In this document: positions 4,796 through 10,651 of the stretch, one piece after another
Numbering within the stretch: the stretch's first letter is position 1
Layout of the letters: every line of letters starts with the position of its first letter
NCBI GenBank assembly: GCA_025356925.1
Contig: JANXQE010000006.1
Coordinates: 1-10,651 of the forward strand
Source: Limisphaerales bacterium
GTDB taxonomy: Bacteria; Verrucomicrobiota; Verrucomicrobiia; Limisphaerales; UBA8199
Reading direction: 5' to 3'
Length of the DNA stretch: 10,651 nt
Notes under the pieces: model-generated
Seen by the model: the letters and a program-made list of their open reading frames with translations, nothing else
Databases searched by the model: none
What the model was told of the DNA's origin: nothing
Translations under genes and position numbers: made by a program

Positions 4796-6131
4796 ATTTG
4801 GCCACGTACGCCCCGTCAGCATTTGCAGAGAACGGCAGCAGCTCCCGTTCGCGTTCGAGATCGAATCCCGGAGAAGCCCTTAAAAACGCTTCAATGACTT
4901 GTTGGTTTTCTTCCGGCTCAAGGCTGCAGGTGCTATAGACGATCATCCCGCCTGGCCGAACCAGAGCGGCGGCCTGCCCAAGCAATTCCAATTGGGTCCT
5001 CCGCAACCGCTCGATTTCCTGGGGACTGACACGCCAGCGCAAATCCACCCGCCTTCGCATGACACCCGTGTTCGAGCACGGCGCATCGACCAAAACACGG
5101 TCAAAGTGCGGAGTGCTTTGGGAGCGGGGAGTGGGGAAGGACTGAGAAGGCAGGCCGGTACCCTGAAGGCTGTCGGGTGAGGCGGGTGCGACACAGGTTA
5201 CGCCGAGTCGCGCGCAGTTGCTCTCAACCAACTTAAACCTTTCCGGGCTAATATCGTGCGCAACGAGGCGGCCCTTGTTGCCTATCAGTTGGGCGATGTA
5301 GCTCAGTTTGCCGCCCGGGGCAGCGCAGAGGTCGAGGATGGCCTCGCCGGGTTGAGGACCCAGTTCGCGCACCACGAGCAACGTGCTCGGGTCCTGGATA
5401 TAGAAGAATCCCTGCTGAAAGCTGGGCAACCGATTCAGCGGCGGATGCGATTTGAGTTCGAAAACGATATTCTCATCGAACCAATCCCGCGCGACAAAAT
5501 CGTATTCCACATTTTCTTCGCGCCAGATCGGGAGGAGCTTCGCGGCATCGATCTTGAGCGTATTGACCCGGGCGAAGGTTTTGGGCGGGGCATTGTTCCA
5601 GGCGAGCAGCTCGGTCGTTTTCGCCAAACCCCAGCGGGCCTGCCAGCGGGCGACGAGCCATTCCGGGTGCGAGTAGCCCAGGTGGGGGTGACTGCTCTTC
5701 AGGTCTTCCAACAACTTGCGCGTGGGCTCGAACTCTCTCAAATATCCTCGCAACAAGGCGTTGACGAATCCAGCTTGTGGCCCGAAGCCGCGGCGCTTGG
5801 CCAGTTCCACTGTCACATGAACGGCGGCGTGGTTCGGGATGCGCTCGAGCCAAAAGATCTGGTACAGGCCGAGGCGCAGCAGGTTTTGCAGGGGGACCTT
5901 TTGGATGCGGTTTCCGGTTTTGCGGGCGATTAACCAGTCCAGCGCCGTCTGCCAGCGCACGATGCCATAGACCAGTTCCTGGCACAGTCGGCGATCGGCG
6001 GTGGGAAGGGGCGCTTCGACCAAGGCCTGTTCGAGCAAATCCTCGGTGAACTCCCGCTCTACGCGGCGCCCCAGCACCTCGACCGCAATTTCTCTTGGTT
6101 TTTCGCCGCTCACAATCTTTAATAAAGCCAT
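4782..6131 (-). CDS. rsmB: 16S rRNA (cytosine-967-C5)-methyltransferase RsmB
   Basis: RsmB transfers a methyl group from S-adenosylmethionine to C5 of cytosine 967 in 16S rRNA. The 449-residue protein has the expected order: a NusB-like helical RNA-binding domain (about 10-145), then a Rossmann methyltransferase. That domain shows the SAM loop DLCAAPGG (267-274), motif IV DAPCSNTGVMRR with Cys352, and motif VI VYSTCSLEPEEN with Cys402, which corresponds to the catalytic cysteine (Cys389 in E. coli). I chose the ATG at 6129-6131 because homology begins there (KPREIAVEVL); a GTG at 6111-6113 is an alternative. The open frame runs much further upstream, but only as antisense of the divergent gene. 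An unusual Ser/Pro/Thr-rich insert lies at about 316-342. It is slightly longer than the 429 residues of E. coli RsmB. Confidence 0.93.
   Translation of the reverse strand: MALLKIVSGEKPREIAVEVLGRRVEREFTEDLLEQALVEAPLPTADRRLCQELVYGIVRWQTALDWLIARKTGNRIQKVPLQNLLRLGLYQIFWLERIPNHAAVHVTVELAKRRGFGPQAGFVNALLRGYLREFEPTRKLLEDLKSSHPHLGYSHPEWLVARWQARWGLAKTTELLAWNNAPPKTFARVNTLKIDAAKLLPIWREENVEYDFVARDWFDENIVFELKSHPPLNRLPSFQQGFFYIQDPSTLLVVRELGPQPGEAILDLCAAPGGKLSYIAQLIGNKGRLVAHDISPERFKLVESNCARLGVTCVAPASPDSLQGTGLPSQSFPTPRSQSTPHFDRVLVDAPCSNTGVMRRRVDLRWRVSPQEIERLRRTQLELLGQAAALVRPGGMIVYSTCSLEPEENQQVIEAFLRASPGFDLERERELLPFSANADGAYVAKLTRG
6095..6123 (+). promoter_or_regulatory. Candidate promoter for the GreA-domain gene
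   Basis: TTGGTT (6095-6100) and TTTAAT (6118-6123) are separated by 17 bases. The -10 matches TATAAT in five of six bases; the -35 matches in three. Transcription would begin near 6130, about 36 bases before the ATG at 6166. It lies within the 5' end of rsmB on the opposite strand, so the two divergent genes would share and compete for this region. Confidence 0.4.
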
Positions 6132-6165
6132 TCCCCGGGTGGGGCGCGAGCTAGAAGATACCTTT

Positions 6166-7986
6166 ATGAGAGAAGAATTCGAGAAAATGGCGAGTGCCGG
6201 CAAGCTGGATCGCCGCCACATCGACGCTTTGGTCGTGCTGACCACCAGCGGCTTCTGTATGCATCGCAGTTGGGGTTTTGGAAAGATCCGCACCGTGGAC
6301 ACGGTATTTACCCGGTTCACCATTGATTTTCCCAACAAACCTGGACACACGATGGATTTGGCGTTCGCCGCGGAATCGCTCAAGGCCATTCCCAAGGACC
6401 ATATCCTGGCCCGGAAAGCCGCGGACCTCGACGGCCTGCGCCAGATGGCGGCTACCAATCACTTGGAGTTGGTCAAATTGGTGCTCAATAGCTACAGCGG
6501 CAAAGCGACGACCGACCAGATCCAGCAGGCATTGGTTCCGGAAGTAATCCGGGATGATTGGAAGAAGTGGTGGGAAGCGGCCAAGCGCGAGCTTAAGAAG
6601 GACGGCCACTTTCAGGTGCCGTTAAAAAAGACCGAGCCGATCGTCTATCAGGTCAAAGAGGTCTCGCTGCAGGACCGGCTCATGGAAGAGTTCCGGCCCG
6701 CGAAAGGGTTGAAAGCCCGGCTTCTGGTTGCCAGTGAATTGCTGAAAAATGCCGCGGACCTGGCGGACAAGCAAGCCGCCGCCACGGAGGTCATCGCCGC
6801 CTTGAACGCGGAGATCCCCAGCTATCAGCGCACCCAACCCGCCGTCGCCCTGGAAGCAATCTTTGCCCGGGACGACCTGCGCGAAATGGCCGGCCTGCCC
6901 CCGGCTCCGGAGGAACTGGGGACGACGGCCATCTGGTCTCAGGATCTTAAACTCGGCCTGTTGATGGAGCAATTGCCCGCCGCCAAACACCGCCGCGCGC
7001 TGGAATCCTTCAAAGCCGCCAAACCGGAGCAATGGACCGAAGCGCTGCGAAACACTTTGAACACGGTGACCGCGAAGCTCTGCCGCGAGTTTGCCAGCCT
7101 GCTGATCCATGAAGGGAAAATGGAGCAGCTCAAGGAGACTTTGGCGCGCGTCATCAGCCAGCATACCGCCAGCAGTGAGCTTCTGCTTTGGCTGGCGAAG
7201 GACCGCAATGATTCTTATGCCGACATTCTCGGACCAGAAGTCTTCCGAGCGATGCTGACGGCCATGGAACGCGACCAATTCAACGAGCGCCGCTCCAACC
7301 GCCTGCGGGATTTCATCCTGGACGACCAGGAACTGTTGGTCGAACTCATCGGCTCGGCGGATCTCGAAGTCATCAAAGACCTGACCCGCGCGCTCCAACT
7401 CTCCCCGTCGTTCGACGATATGGATAAGCGCTCCTTGCTGGCGCGAATCGTAAAAAGCTATCCGGCCATCCAGTCGCTTATCTCCGGTGAACAAACCAAG
7501 CAGGAATCGCACCTGGTGGTCTCCTGGGAAAGTCTCGAGCGGCGCAAAAACGATTACCGTGAGATGGTGGAGAAGAAGATCCCCGCGAACTCCAGGGAAA
7601 TTGCCATCGCCCGCAGCTATGGCGATTTACGGGAGAACCATGAGTACAAAGCGGCCAAGGAAATGCAAAAACTGCTCATGAAGCAGAAATCGGAGATGGA
7701 AAACCAGCTTGTCCAGGCCCGAGGCACGGATTTCGCCAACCCCAAGACCGACACGGTCAGCATCGGCACCATCGTCCGCGCCACGGATCTCGAGGCTAAT
7801 CAACCTGAACAATTTACGATTCTCGGGGCTTGGGATTCGGATCCGGAACGCGGCATCGTCAGTTATCTCTCCCCGATGGCCCAGGGGCTGCTCAATCATA
7901 AAGTGGGTGACCAGGTGGAGTTTGAAGTCCACGGCCAACGGCACAACCACCGCATCGACACCATCGAGCCATACAAGACGGGTTAA
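6166..7986 (+). CDS. GreA/GreB-family elongation factor with long N-terminal extension
   Basis: The last 155 or so of 606 residues form a complete GreA-like protein. First comes an N-terminal coiled coil (about 453-530) whose tip, GDLRENHEY (486-494), matches the GDLxENAEY of GreA. Asp487 and Glu490 match the acidic pair (Asp41 and Glu44 in E. coli) that places Mg2+ in the RNA polymerase active site for cleavage of backtracked transcripts. A C-terminal FKBP-like domain follows (VSIGTIVRATDLE to IDTIEPY). The preceding 450 residues are largely helical. Near their start is HRSWGFGKIRTVD (33-45) and a FP-KPGH-M-L pattern resembling the Tudor-like RNA polymerase-binding fold of PcrA/UvrD; that reading is my inference. 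Chlamydial GreA proteins are likewise very long, so a fused form is expected in this group. I place the start at ATG 6166 (MREEFEKM), because an upstream extension to 6001 would only be antisense of rsmB. No strong Shine-Dalgarno is visible. Confidence 0.87.
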   Translation: MREEFEKMASAGKLDRRHIDALVVLTTSGFCMHRSWGFGKIRTVDTVFTRFTIDFPNKPGHTMDLAFAAESLKAIPKDHILARKAADLDGLRQMAATNHLELVKLVLNSYSGKATTDQIQQALVPEVIRDDWKKWWEAAKRELKKDGHFQVPLKKTEPIVYQVKEVSLQDRLMEEFRPAKGLKARLLVASELLKNAADLADKQAAATEVIAALNAEIPSYQRTQPAVALEAIFARDDLREMAGLPPAPEELGTTAIWSQDLKLGLLMEQLPAAKHRRALESFKAAKPEQWTEALRNTLNTVTAKLCREFASLLIHEGKMEQLKETLARVISQHTASSELLLWLAKDRNDSYADILGPEVFRAMLTAMERDQFNERRSNRLRDFILDDQELLVELIGSADLEVIKDLTRALQLSPSFDDMDKRSLLARIVKSYPAIQSLISGEQTKQESHLVVSWESLERRKNDYREMVEKKIPANSREIAIARSYGDLRENHEYKAAKEMQKLLMKQKSEMENQLVQARGTDFANPKTDTVSIGTIVRATDLEANQPEQFTILGAWDSDPERGIVSYLSPMAQGLLNHKVGDQVEFEVHGQRHNHRIDTIEPYKTG

Positions 7987-7994
7987 CGCATCGC

Positions 7995-8040
7995 CTGTAG
8001 CGCAGATTTTCAATCTGCTCTACCGCAGACCCCCATTCCT
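7995..8040. repeat. Fragment of a dispersed stem-loop repeat
   Basis: GCAGATT (8002-8008) pairs perfectly with AATCTGC (8012-8018) around a TTC loop; GCAGAC follows at 8025-8030 as the start of a second similar half-stem. The motif TAGCGCAGATTTTCAATCTG resembles a family of short intergenic repeats that I recall from verrucomicrobial genomes. Only a truncated copy is present. It directly follows the GreA-domain gene and may act as its transcript 3' end, although no T-run is seen. Confidence 0.5.
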
Positions 8041-8067
8041 TGAATAATCCCGGATCGGGTGTATCTT
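8040..8067 (+). promoter_or_regulatory. Candidate promoter for the 102-residue CxxC protein
   Basis: TTGAAT (8040-8045) and TATCTT (8062-8067) are separated by 16 bases and each matches the sigma70 consensus in four of six positions. Transcription would start near 8074, supporting the downstream ATG at 8109 as the true start. Confidence 0.35.
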
Positions 8068-8108
8068 GGTTTTTAATTACCATCGCACGGTTACCAAAAA
8101 ATCGTCCT

Positions 8109-8417
8109 ATGGATTACATACACGACCCGGCGAGAGAAGGAAAAGCAGGCGAACCGGTCCAAGCCTCGGTTCTGATGGAGCGCGAGGACTTCTGGGCGGA
8201 TACGTGCCGTGAAATCACCCAAATGCAACATGCCTCTCATGCAACCGTGGATCTGTATCGCCAGTACGGATGCCGCTTTTGCACACCTGGACGGCAGCAA
8301 ATCCAATCCGTTTTGAACGCATTGGATTCGGCAGTGCCGCGATGGGAGAAGGAGCACCCGGAGCTGTTTTACCAAACTCTCGAACTGAACTACCCGGAAA
8401 TGGTCCACCGCGCTTGA
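8109..8417 (+). CDS. Hypothetical protein with CxxC motif
   Basis: I do not recognise this 102-residue protein. It is soluble-looking, with no signal peptide or membrane segment. It has a charged N-terminus, one Cys33 in FWADTCREI, and a CxxC pair (Cys55 and Cys58) in YRQYGCRFCTPGRQQ. A helical C-terminal half (about 60-102) is rich in Glu, Leu and aromatic residues. The CxxC could bind a metal or be redox active, but a single pair is weak evidence. The open frame extends 23 codons upstream to 8040. I start at MDYIHD because the extension crosses the repeat fragment and a likely promoter. No Shine-Dalgarno is visible. It appears to stand alone between the GreA-domain gene and the yqgE-like gene. 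A conserved-looking amino-acid composition and the absence of a better frame make it a probable real gene. Confidence 0.65.
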   Translation: MDYIHDPAREGKAGEPVQASVLMEREDFWADTCREITQMQHASHATVDLYRQYGCRFCTPGRQQIQSVLNALDSAVPRWEKEHPELFYQTLELNYPEMVHRA

Positions 8418-8481
8418 GTCGACCACGGCGCTTTTATGCTGTTTCGCGGCCTCTGAGCGGTCGGGCGCGGCCGACAAAGCT

Positions 8482-8509
8482 TTGACATGCGCCGATTTTA
8501 AGCCAGATT
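8482..8509 (+). promoter_or_regulatory. Weak candidate promoter for the YqgE/AlgH gene
   Basis: A perfect TTGACA (8482-8487) is followed after 16 bases by CAGATT (8504-8509), only a three-of-six -10 match. It lies about 60 bases upstream of the ATG at 8546. The rest of 8418-8545 holds nothing else that I recognise. Confidence 0.3.
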
Positions 8510-8545
8510 GCACGCAGGGGTGAGCACAGCGAACCCGAGAGAGCC

Positions 8546-9106
8546 ATGGCGGCGAGCGAGAAGTTTTTAAAAGGGCAGTTGTTGCTGGACAGTGGCCAGC
8601 TCCGGGGCTCGTTTTTTCAACGATCAGTCATCTTGATCTGTCAGCATGATCCCGAAGGGGCGTTCGGTTTGGTCTTAAATCGCGCCGCCGGCACTAATGC
8701 CGGAGATATGATCGTGGCGGACTTGCCCGACCCGCTCAAGGCCTCACCGCTTTTTTTGGGCGGCCCGGTCCAGCCTTCCGCCTTGAGTTTTCTGCTTACC
8801 GACACCTTTGTTTCCGGCGCGAATGTGATGCCGAACCTGAGTCTGGGCCATTCCCTGGATGCGCTGATGGAAGCCGGCGAATCGTTCTCTCCCACGCAAC
8901 AGGTCAAGCTGTTTGCCGGTTACGCCGGCTGGAGTCCGGGCCAGCTCGAAGACGAGCTCAAACGGGACGCCTGGCTGACGCACCCGGCCTCGCTCGATTT
9001 GGTTTTCGACACCAGTCCGGAGCAGCTTTGGCAAAACATCCTGCGCCAGAAAGGCTGGCAATACCGGTTGCTGGCGCAGATGCCCGAGGATTTGTCCTTA
9101 AATTAA
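8546..9106 (+). CDS. YqgE/AlgH family protein (UPF0301)
   Basis: This is a 186-residue protein of the YqgE/AlgH (DUF179) family, about the usual length. Family patterns are clear and in order: FLKGQLLLDSGQLRGSFFQRSV (7-28), a GAFGLVLNR segment (about 38-46), LGGPVQPSALSFL (about 71-83), and KLFAGYAGWSPGQLEDEL (about 120-137) followed by W. AlgH was named for an effect on alginate synthesis in Pseudomonas, but the biochemical role of the family is not settled, so I give no gene symbol. The protein should be cytoplasmic. A purine-rich GAGAGAG lies three bases before the ATG and may be a ribosome site. It converges with the UVR-motif gene, only four bases separating the stop codons. Confidence 0.93.
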   Translation: MAASEKFLKGQLLLDSGQLRGSFFQRSVILICQHDPEGAFGLVLNRAAGTNAGDMIVADLPDPLKASPLFLGGPVQPSALSFLLTDTFVSGANVMPNLSLGHSLDALMEAGESFSPTQQVKLFAGYAGWSPGQLEDELKRDAWLTHPASLDLVFDTSPEQLWQNILRQKGWQYRLLAQMPEDLSLN

Positions 9107-9110
9107 GTCC

Positions 9111-9875
9111 TCAGCAGATCTGCTGCTTGCGCAAGTCTCGGATGCGGTCACGCAACTGGGCCGCCCGTTCGAATTCCTGCCGTTCGATCGCGCGGAGCAA
9201 TTGATGTTCGAGCTGCTCCAATTCCGAGAGCGGCCGGTTTTTTTGGATCTGGGAGGCCAGTTCCCGCAGCGCCGCTAACGAGCGTCCGCGCTCGAACTGG
9301 AATGTTTCATCGTCGAAATCTTCGAGCGCTTCAATTCTTTTGACACCCTCATTCGCAATCTCGAGGGCAGTGGCGTAAGCGCGTTTTTCCAGCTCGATCA
9401 TGGCCGCCGCGCTCGAGTTGACGCGAATGATGTACGGGCGCCATTTTTCCAGGAACTGCCCGTCTTCCGGGCGTCGGGCGTAGCGATGGATGAAATCGAA
9501 AACTCGCAAGTTGCGCGTGGTGTCACGCACCGTTCGCGGCCAGTCTTTGAGCTGGAAAAGCCGCACATAGCGAAAATAGTAGAGTGTGCCTTCGCTAAAA
9601 AGTTCGTTGCACTCTCGCCGCCCGAGCTTGAATTCGTCGGCGCGGCCGGCCATTTGCGCCTCTTCCAGGCGGTGGAGGTGATATTCGAGAGCCGATTCGA
9701 ACCCGTGAGGGCGGGCGCTGTCCGGGCGGCCGTCCAATTCATACTGTTCAATGCCCACGGGCGTACGCACCTGAAGAATTTCTCGTCCATCTTCGCCTTG
9801 CGTGAGACGGGCGTCGTTTTCCGGCTCGTACGGCCAGCTCTGCAGAATTTTTCGTATGTCAGCCGATTGCTTCAT
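9111..9875 (-). CDS. UVR-motif (UvrB/UvrC motif) protein of unknown function
   Basis: The last 36 of 254 residues (about 219-254) form a UVR motif: LEQLEHQLLRAIERQEFERA followed by AQLRDRIRDLR, the helical hairpin that links UvrB to UvrC and also occurs in Clp/McsA-type proteins. No nuclease, helicase or zinc motif accompanies it. The N-terminus carries an ILQVRTPVGIEQYELDGRPD strand-rich segment (about 36-55) and the middle is helical and charged with many aromatic residues. The open frame extends to 9911, but I start at ATG 9873-9875 (MKQSADIR), because a good promoter (9888-9916) puts transcription onset just ahead of it, leaving almost no leader. Proteins of this layout exist in related genomes, to my recollection. 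A role in DNA repair or protein quality control would be a guess. Confidence 0.82.
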   Translation of the reverse strand: MKQSADIRKILQSWPYEPENDARLTQGEDGREILQVRTPVGIEQYELDGRPDSARPHGFESALEYHLHRLEEAQMAGRADEFKLGRRECNELFSEGTLYYFRYVRLFQLKDWPRTVRDTTRNLRVFDFIHRYARRPEDGQFLEKWRPYIIRVNSSAAAMIELEKRAYATALEIANEGVKRIEALEDFDDETFQFERGRSLAALRELASQIQKNRPLSELEQLEHQLLRAIERQEFERAAQLRDRIRDLRKQQIC

Positions 9876-9887
9876 CCATCTGTCGCG

Positions 9888-9916
9888 ATTATGAGACTTT
9901 CGTGGCCACAACTCAA
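9888..9916 (-). promoter_or_regulatory. Sigma70-type promoter of the UVR-motif gene
   Basis: On the minus strand TTGAGT (9911-9916) and CATAAT (9888-9893) are 17 bases apart. The -10 matches in five of six positions and the -35 in four of six. The predicted transcription start (about 9881) is only some six bases from the ATG at 9875, so the message may be nearly leaderless. A short inverted repeat TCAAT-TCAC-ATTGA (9913-9926) overlaps the -35 and could be an operator. Confidence 0.5.
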
Positions 9917-9930
9917 TTCACATTGATCCG

Positions 9931-9949
9931 GGCTACCGGCCGGGTAGCC
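9931..9949. promoter_or_regulatory. Inverted repeat just upstream of the DUF2721 gene
   Basis: GGCTACC (9931-9937) and GGTAGCC (9943-9949) form a perfect seven-pair GC-rich stem with loop GGCCG, ending ten bases before the ATG at 9960. If transcribed it would lie at the edge of the ribosome-binding region; otherwise it could be a binding site in the divergent promoter region. Its function is not known. Confidence 0.5.
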
Positions 9950-9959
9950 TTGGGCGGTT

Positions 9960-10412
9960 ATGACATCCATTCCTGCGCGCGAGCTGATTCCTGTCCTCCA
10001 GGTCGCGATCGGTCCGGTCATCCTGATTTCCGGGGTGGGTTTGCTTTTGCTGACCCTGACCAACCGATTCGGGCGCGCTGTGGACCGCTCGCGCACGCTC
10101 GGCCGTGAAGTGAGCCAGGTCAGCCCGGCCGAGCGCCAACGGTTGACCAGCCAGGTGGACATCCTTTATCGCCGGGCGCGAGTAATCCGCGCATCGATCA
10201 TTATGGCGGCTATGAGCCTGCTCCTCGCCGCTGTTTTGATCATCGTGCTGTTTGTGACCGCTCTCACCAGGCTGGAGGCTGGTTTTATCATTGTGCTGCT
10301 GTTTATCTGCTGCCTGGTCTCGCTCATCGTTTCACTGATCGCCTTTATTCGGGATATCCAACTGTCGCTGCATGCGCTCAAGCTGGAACTCGGATACAGC
10401 CAGCAGGACTAA
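9960..10412 (+). CDS. DUF2721 family membrane protein
   Basis: This 150-residue integral membrane protein has three hydrophobic helices at about 10-33, 78-101 and 107-130. The first runs into TNRFGRAVDRSRTLG (34-48), the conserved basic segment after helix one that marks the DUF2721 family. A soluble, charged loop (about 46-76) separates helices one and two, and a short cytoplasmic-looking tail closes the protein. No catalytic or cofactor motif is visible and the family has no established role. The start ATG is preceded by a weak GGGCGG. It is divergent from the UVR-motif gene, with 84 bases between starts, and appears to be a single-gene unit. Confidence 0.88.
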   Translation: MTSIPARELIPVLQVAIGPVILISGVGLLLLTLTNRFGRAVDRSRTLGREVSQVSPAERQRLTSQVDILYRRARVIRASIIMAAMSLLLAAVLIIVLFVTALTRLEAGFIIVLLFICCLVSLIVSLIAFIRDIQLSLHALKLELGYSQQD

Positions 10413-10609
10413 CGAGCCGCGCATCGGCGACGTCCTGAGATGTAGCCTTGTGGAACTCGGCCCTCCGGAGGACGGGGCCGCCACCAACGATTCGTCCGCG
10501 CCTTAAATCGCGTTGACGGTGGGAGCGGGTTGCTCCCATCATCAGGTGAAGTTCTGGCAGCGGTTGGCTGCCTTGAATCTGATTATCTTGAACTGAATGG
10601 AATTGAATC
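10413..10609. other. Structured spacer with two hairpins, no gene seen
   Basis: CGGCCC (10458-10463) pairs with GGGCCG (10475-10480), with an alternative inner palindrome CCTCCGGAGG (10462-10471). TGGGAGC (10520-10526) pairs with GCTCCCA (10532-10538) around GGGTT, extendable by a G-C and a G-T pair. Neither hairpin has a T-run. The style resembles dispersed repeat sequence of this group, but I cannot assign a family. A minus-strand open frame through here has repeat-like composition and is not called. Confidence 0.45.
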
Positions 10610-10651
10610 ATGAAACTGGACGCTCTTTATTCGGAATTAACTCTTAAAACC
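10610..10651 (+). CDS. 5' end of an unidentified gene, cut by the window edge
   Basis: An ATG at 10610 opens a frame of 14 codons (MKLDALYSELTLKT) that continues past the end of the window. It follows a spacer and would be the next plus-strand gene after the DUF2721 gene. No strong Shine-Dalgarno is seen. The fragment is too short to identify. Confidence 0.4.
   Translation, partial: MKLDALYSELTLKT

Noticed and set aside
5256..5933. Plus-strand open frame of 225 codons
   Set aside because: It is antisense to the RsmB catalytic and RNA-binding domains, whose motifs are unmistakable.
6001..6165. Upstream extension of the GreA-domain frame by 55 codons
   Set aside because: It overlaps the rsmB start region in antisense and is Ser/Arg-rich shadow-like sequence; MREEFEKM at 6166 is the sensible start.
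6132..6458. Upstream extension of the rsmB reading frame by 109 codons
   Set aside because: The extra sequence is antisense to the well-supported 5' end of the GreA-domain gene and has no RsmB homology; family similarity starts at MALLKIVSGEKPRE.
6622..7512. Minus-strand open frame of 296 codons
   Set aside because: It lies fully antisense to the GreA-domain gene, and its Gln/Arg/Gly-heavy composition is that of a shadow frame in GC-rich DNA.
9876..9911. Twelve-codon upstream extension of the UVR-motif protein
   Set aside because: The extension overlaps the best promoter, so it would not be transcribed from it; MKQSADIR at 9875 is preferred.
10378..10611. Minus-strand open frame of 77 codons at the right end
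   Set aside because: It overlaps the end of the DUF2721 gene and two hairpins, and has no ribosome site or motif.
1..10651. CRISPR arrays, tRNA, rRNA, integrase or insertion-sequence transposase
   Set aside because: I looked for these on both strands and saw no regularly spaced repeats, cloverleaf sequences or transposase motifs.

Overview
The window looks like a chromosomal housekeeping stretch from a member of the Verrucomicrobiota, probably near the Pedosphaera/Limisphaerales group. Four things point there: a prepilin-like protein with the FTLIELLVVIAII-type N-terminus that these genomes carry in large numbers, a GreA-type elongation factor carried on a very long N-terminal extension (a trait I associate with the Planctomycetes-Verrucomicrobia-Chlamydiae group), intergenic spacers filled with CAACCCTGGG-type inverted repeats and TTTCGGN heptamers, and moderately GC-rich coding DNA. 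The lineage call is an inference; there is no rRNA marker in the window.

Layout. 1-136 is a spacer with heptamer repeats. 137-2717, minus strand, is the start of a respiratory complex I operon, nuoA-nuoB-nuoC-nuoD, tightly packed with overlapping ends; nuoE and later subunits are not in the window. 2718-3449 is a 732-base spacer holding a roughly 196-base element with 22-bp inverted ends, an 11-bp tandem repeat, a second heptamer-repeat tract and a small hairpin, and ending in a good sigma70-type promoter. 3450-4741, plus strand, is a two-gene unit: a prepilin-like protein and a small alanine/glutamine-rich lipoprotein. It converges on rsmB (4782-6131, minus; 16S rRNA m5C967 methyltransferase). 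Divergent from rsmB, with only 34 bases between the start codons, is the large GreA-domain protein (6166-7986, plus). After a short repeat fragment comes an unrecognised 102-residue CxxC protein (8109-8417), then a YqgE/AlgH family protein (8546-9106), both plus. A UVR-motif protein (9111-9875, minus) converges on the yqgE-like gene with a 4-base gap. A DUF2721 membrane protein (9960-10412, plus) is divergent from it. A structured spacer follows, and a new gene begins at 10610 and runs off the window.

How the genes work together. nuoABCD encode the membrane-anchor subunit and the quinone-proximal arm of complex I. rsmB and the GreA-like gene both serve gene expression (ribosome modification and transcript cleavage) and may share a divergent control region. 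The prepilin and lipoprotein form an apparent envelope-associated pair of unknown role. The remaining genes look like single-gene units. I see no defence system, CRISPR array, prophage, insertion sequence, tRNA or rRNA. The parts most worth a second look are the GreA N-terminal extension, departures from usual motifs in NuoA and NuoD, the unrecognised CxxC protein, and the several families of non-coding repeats.
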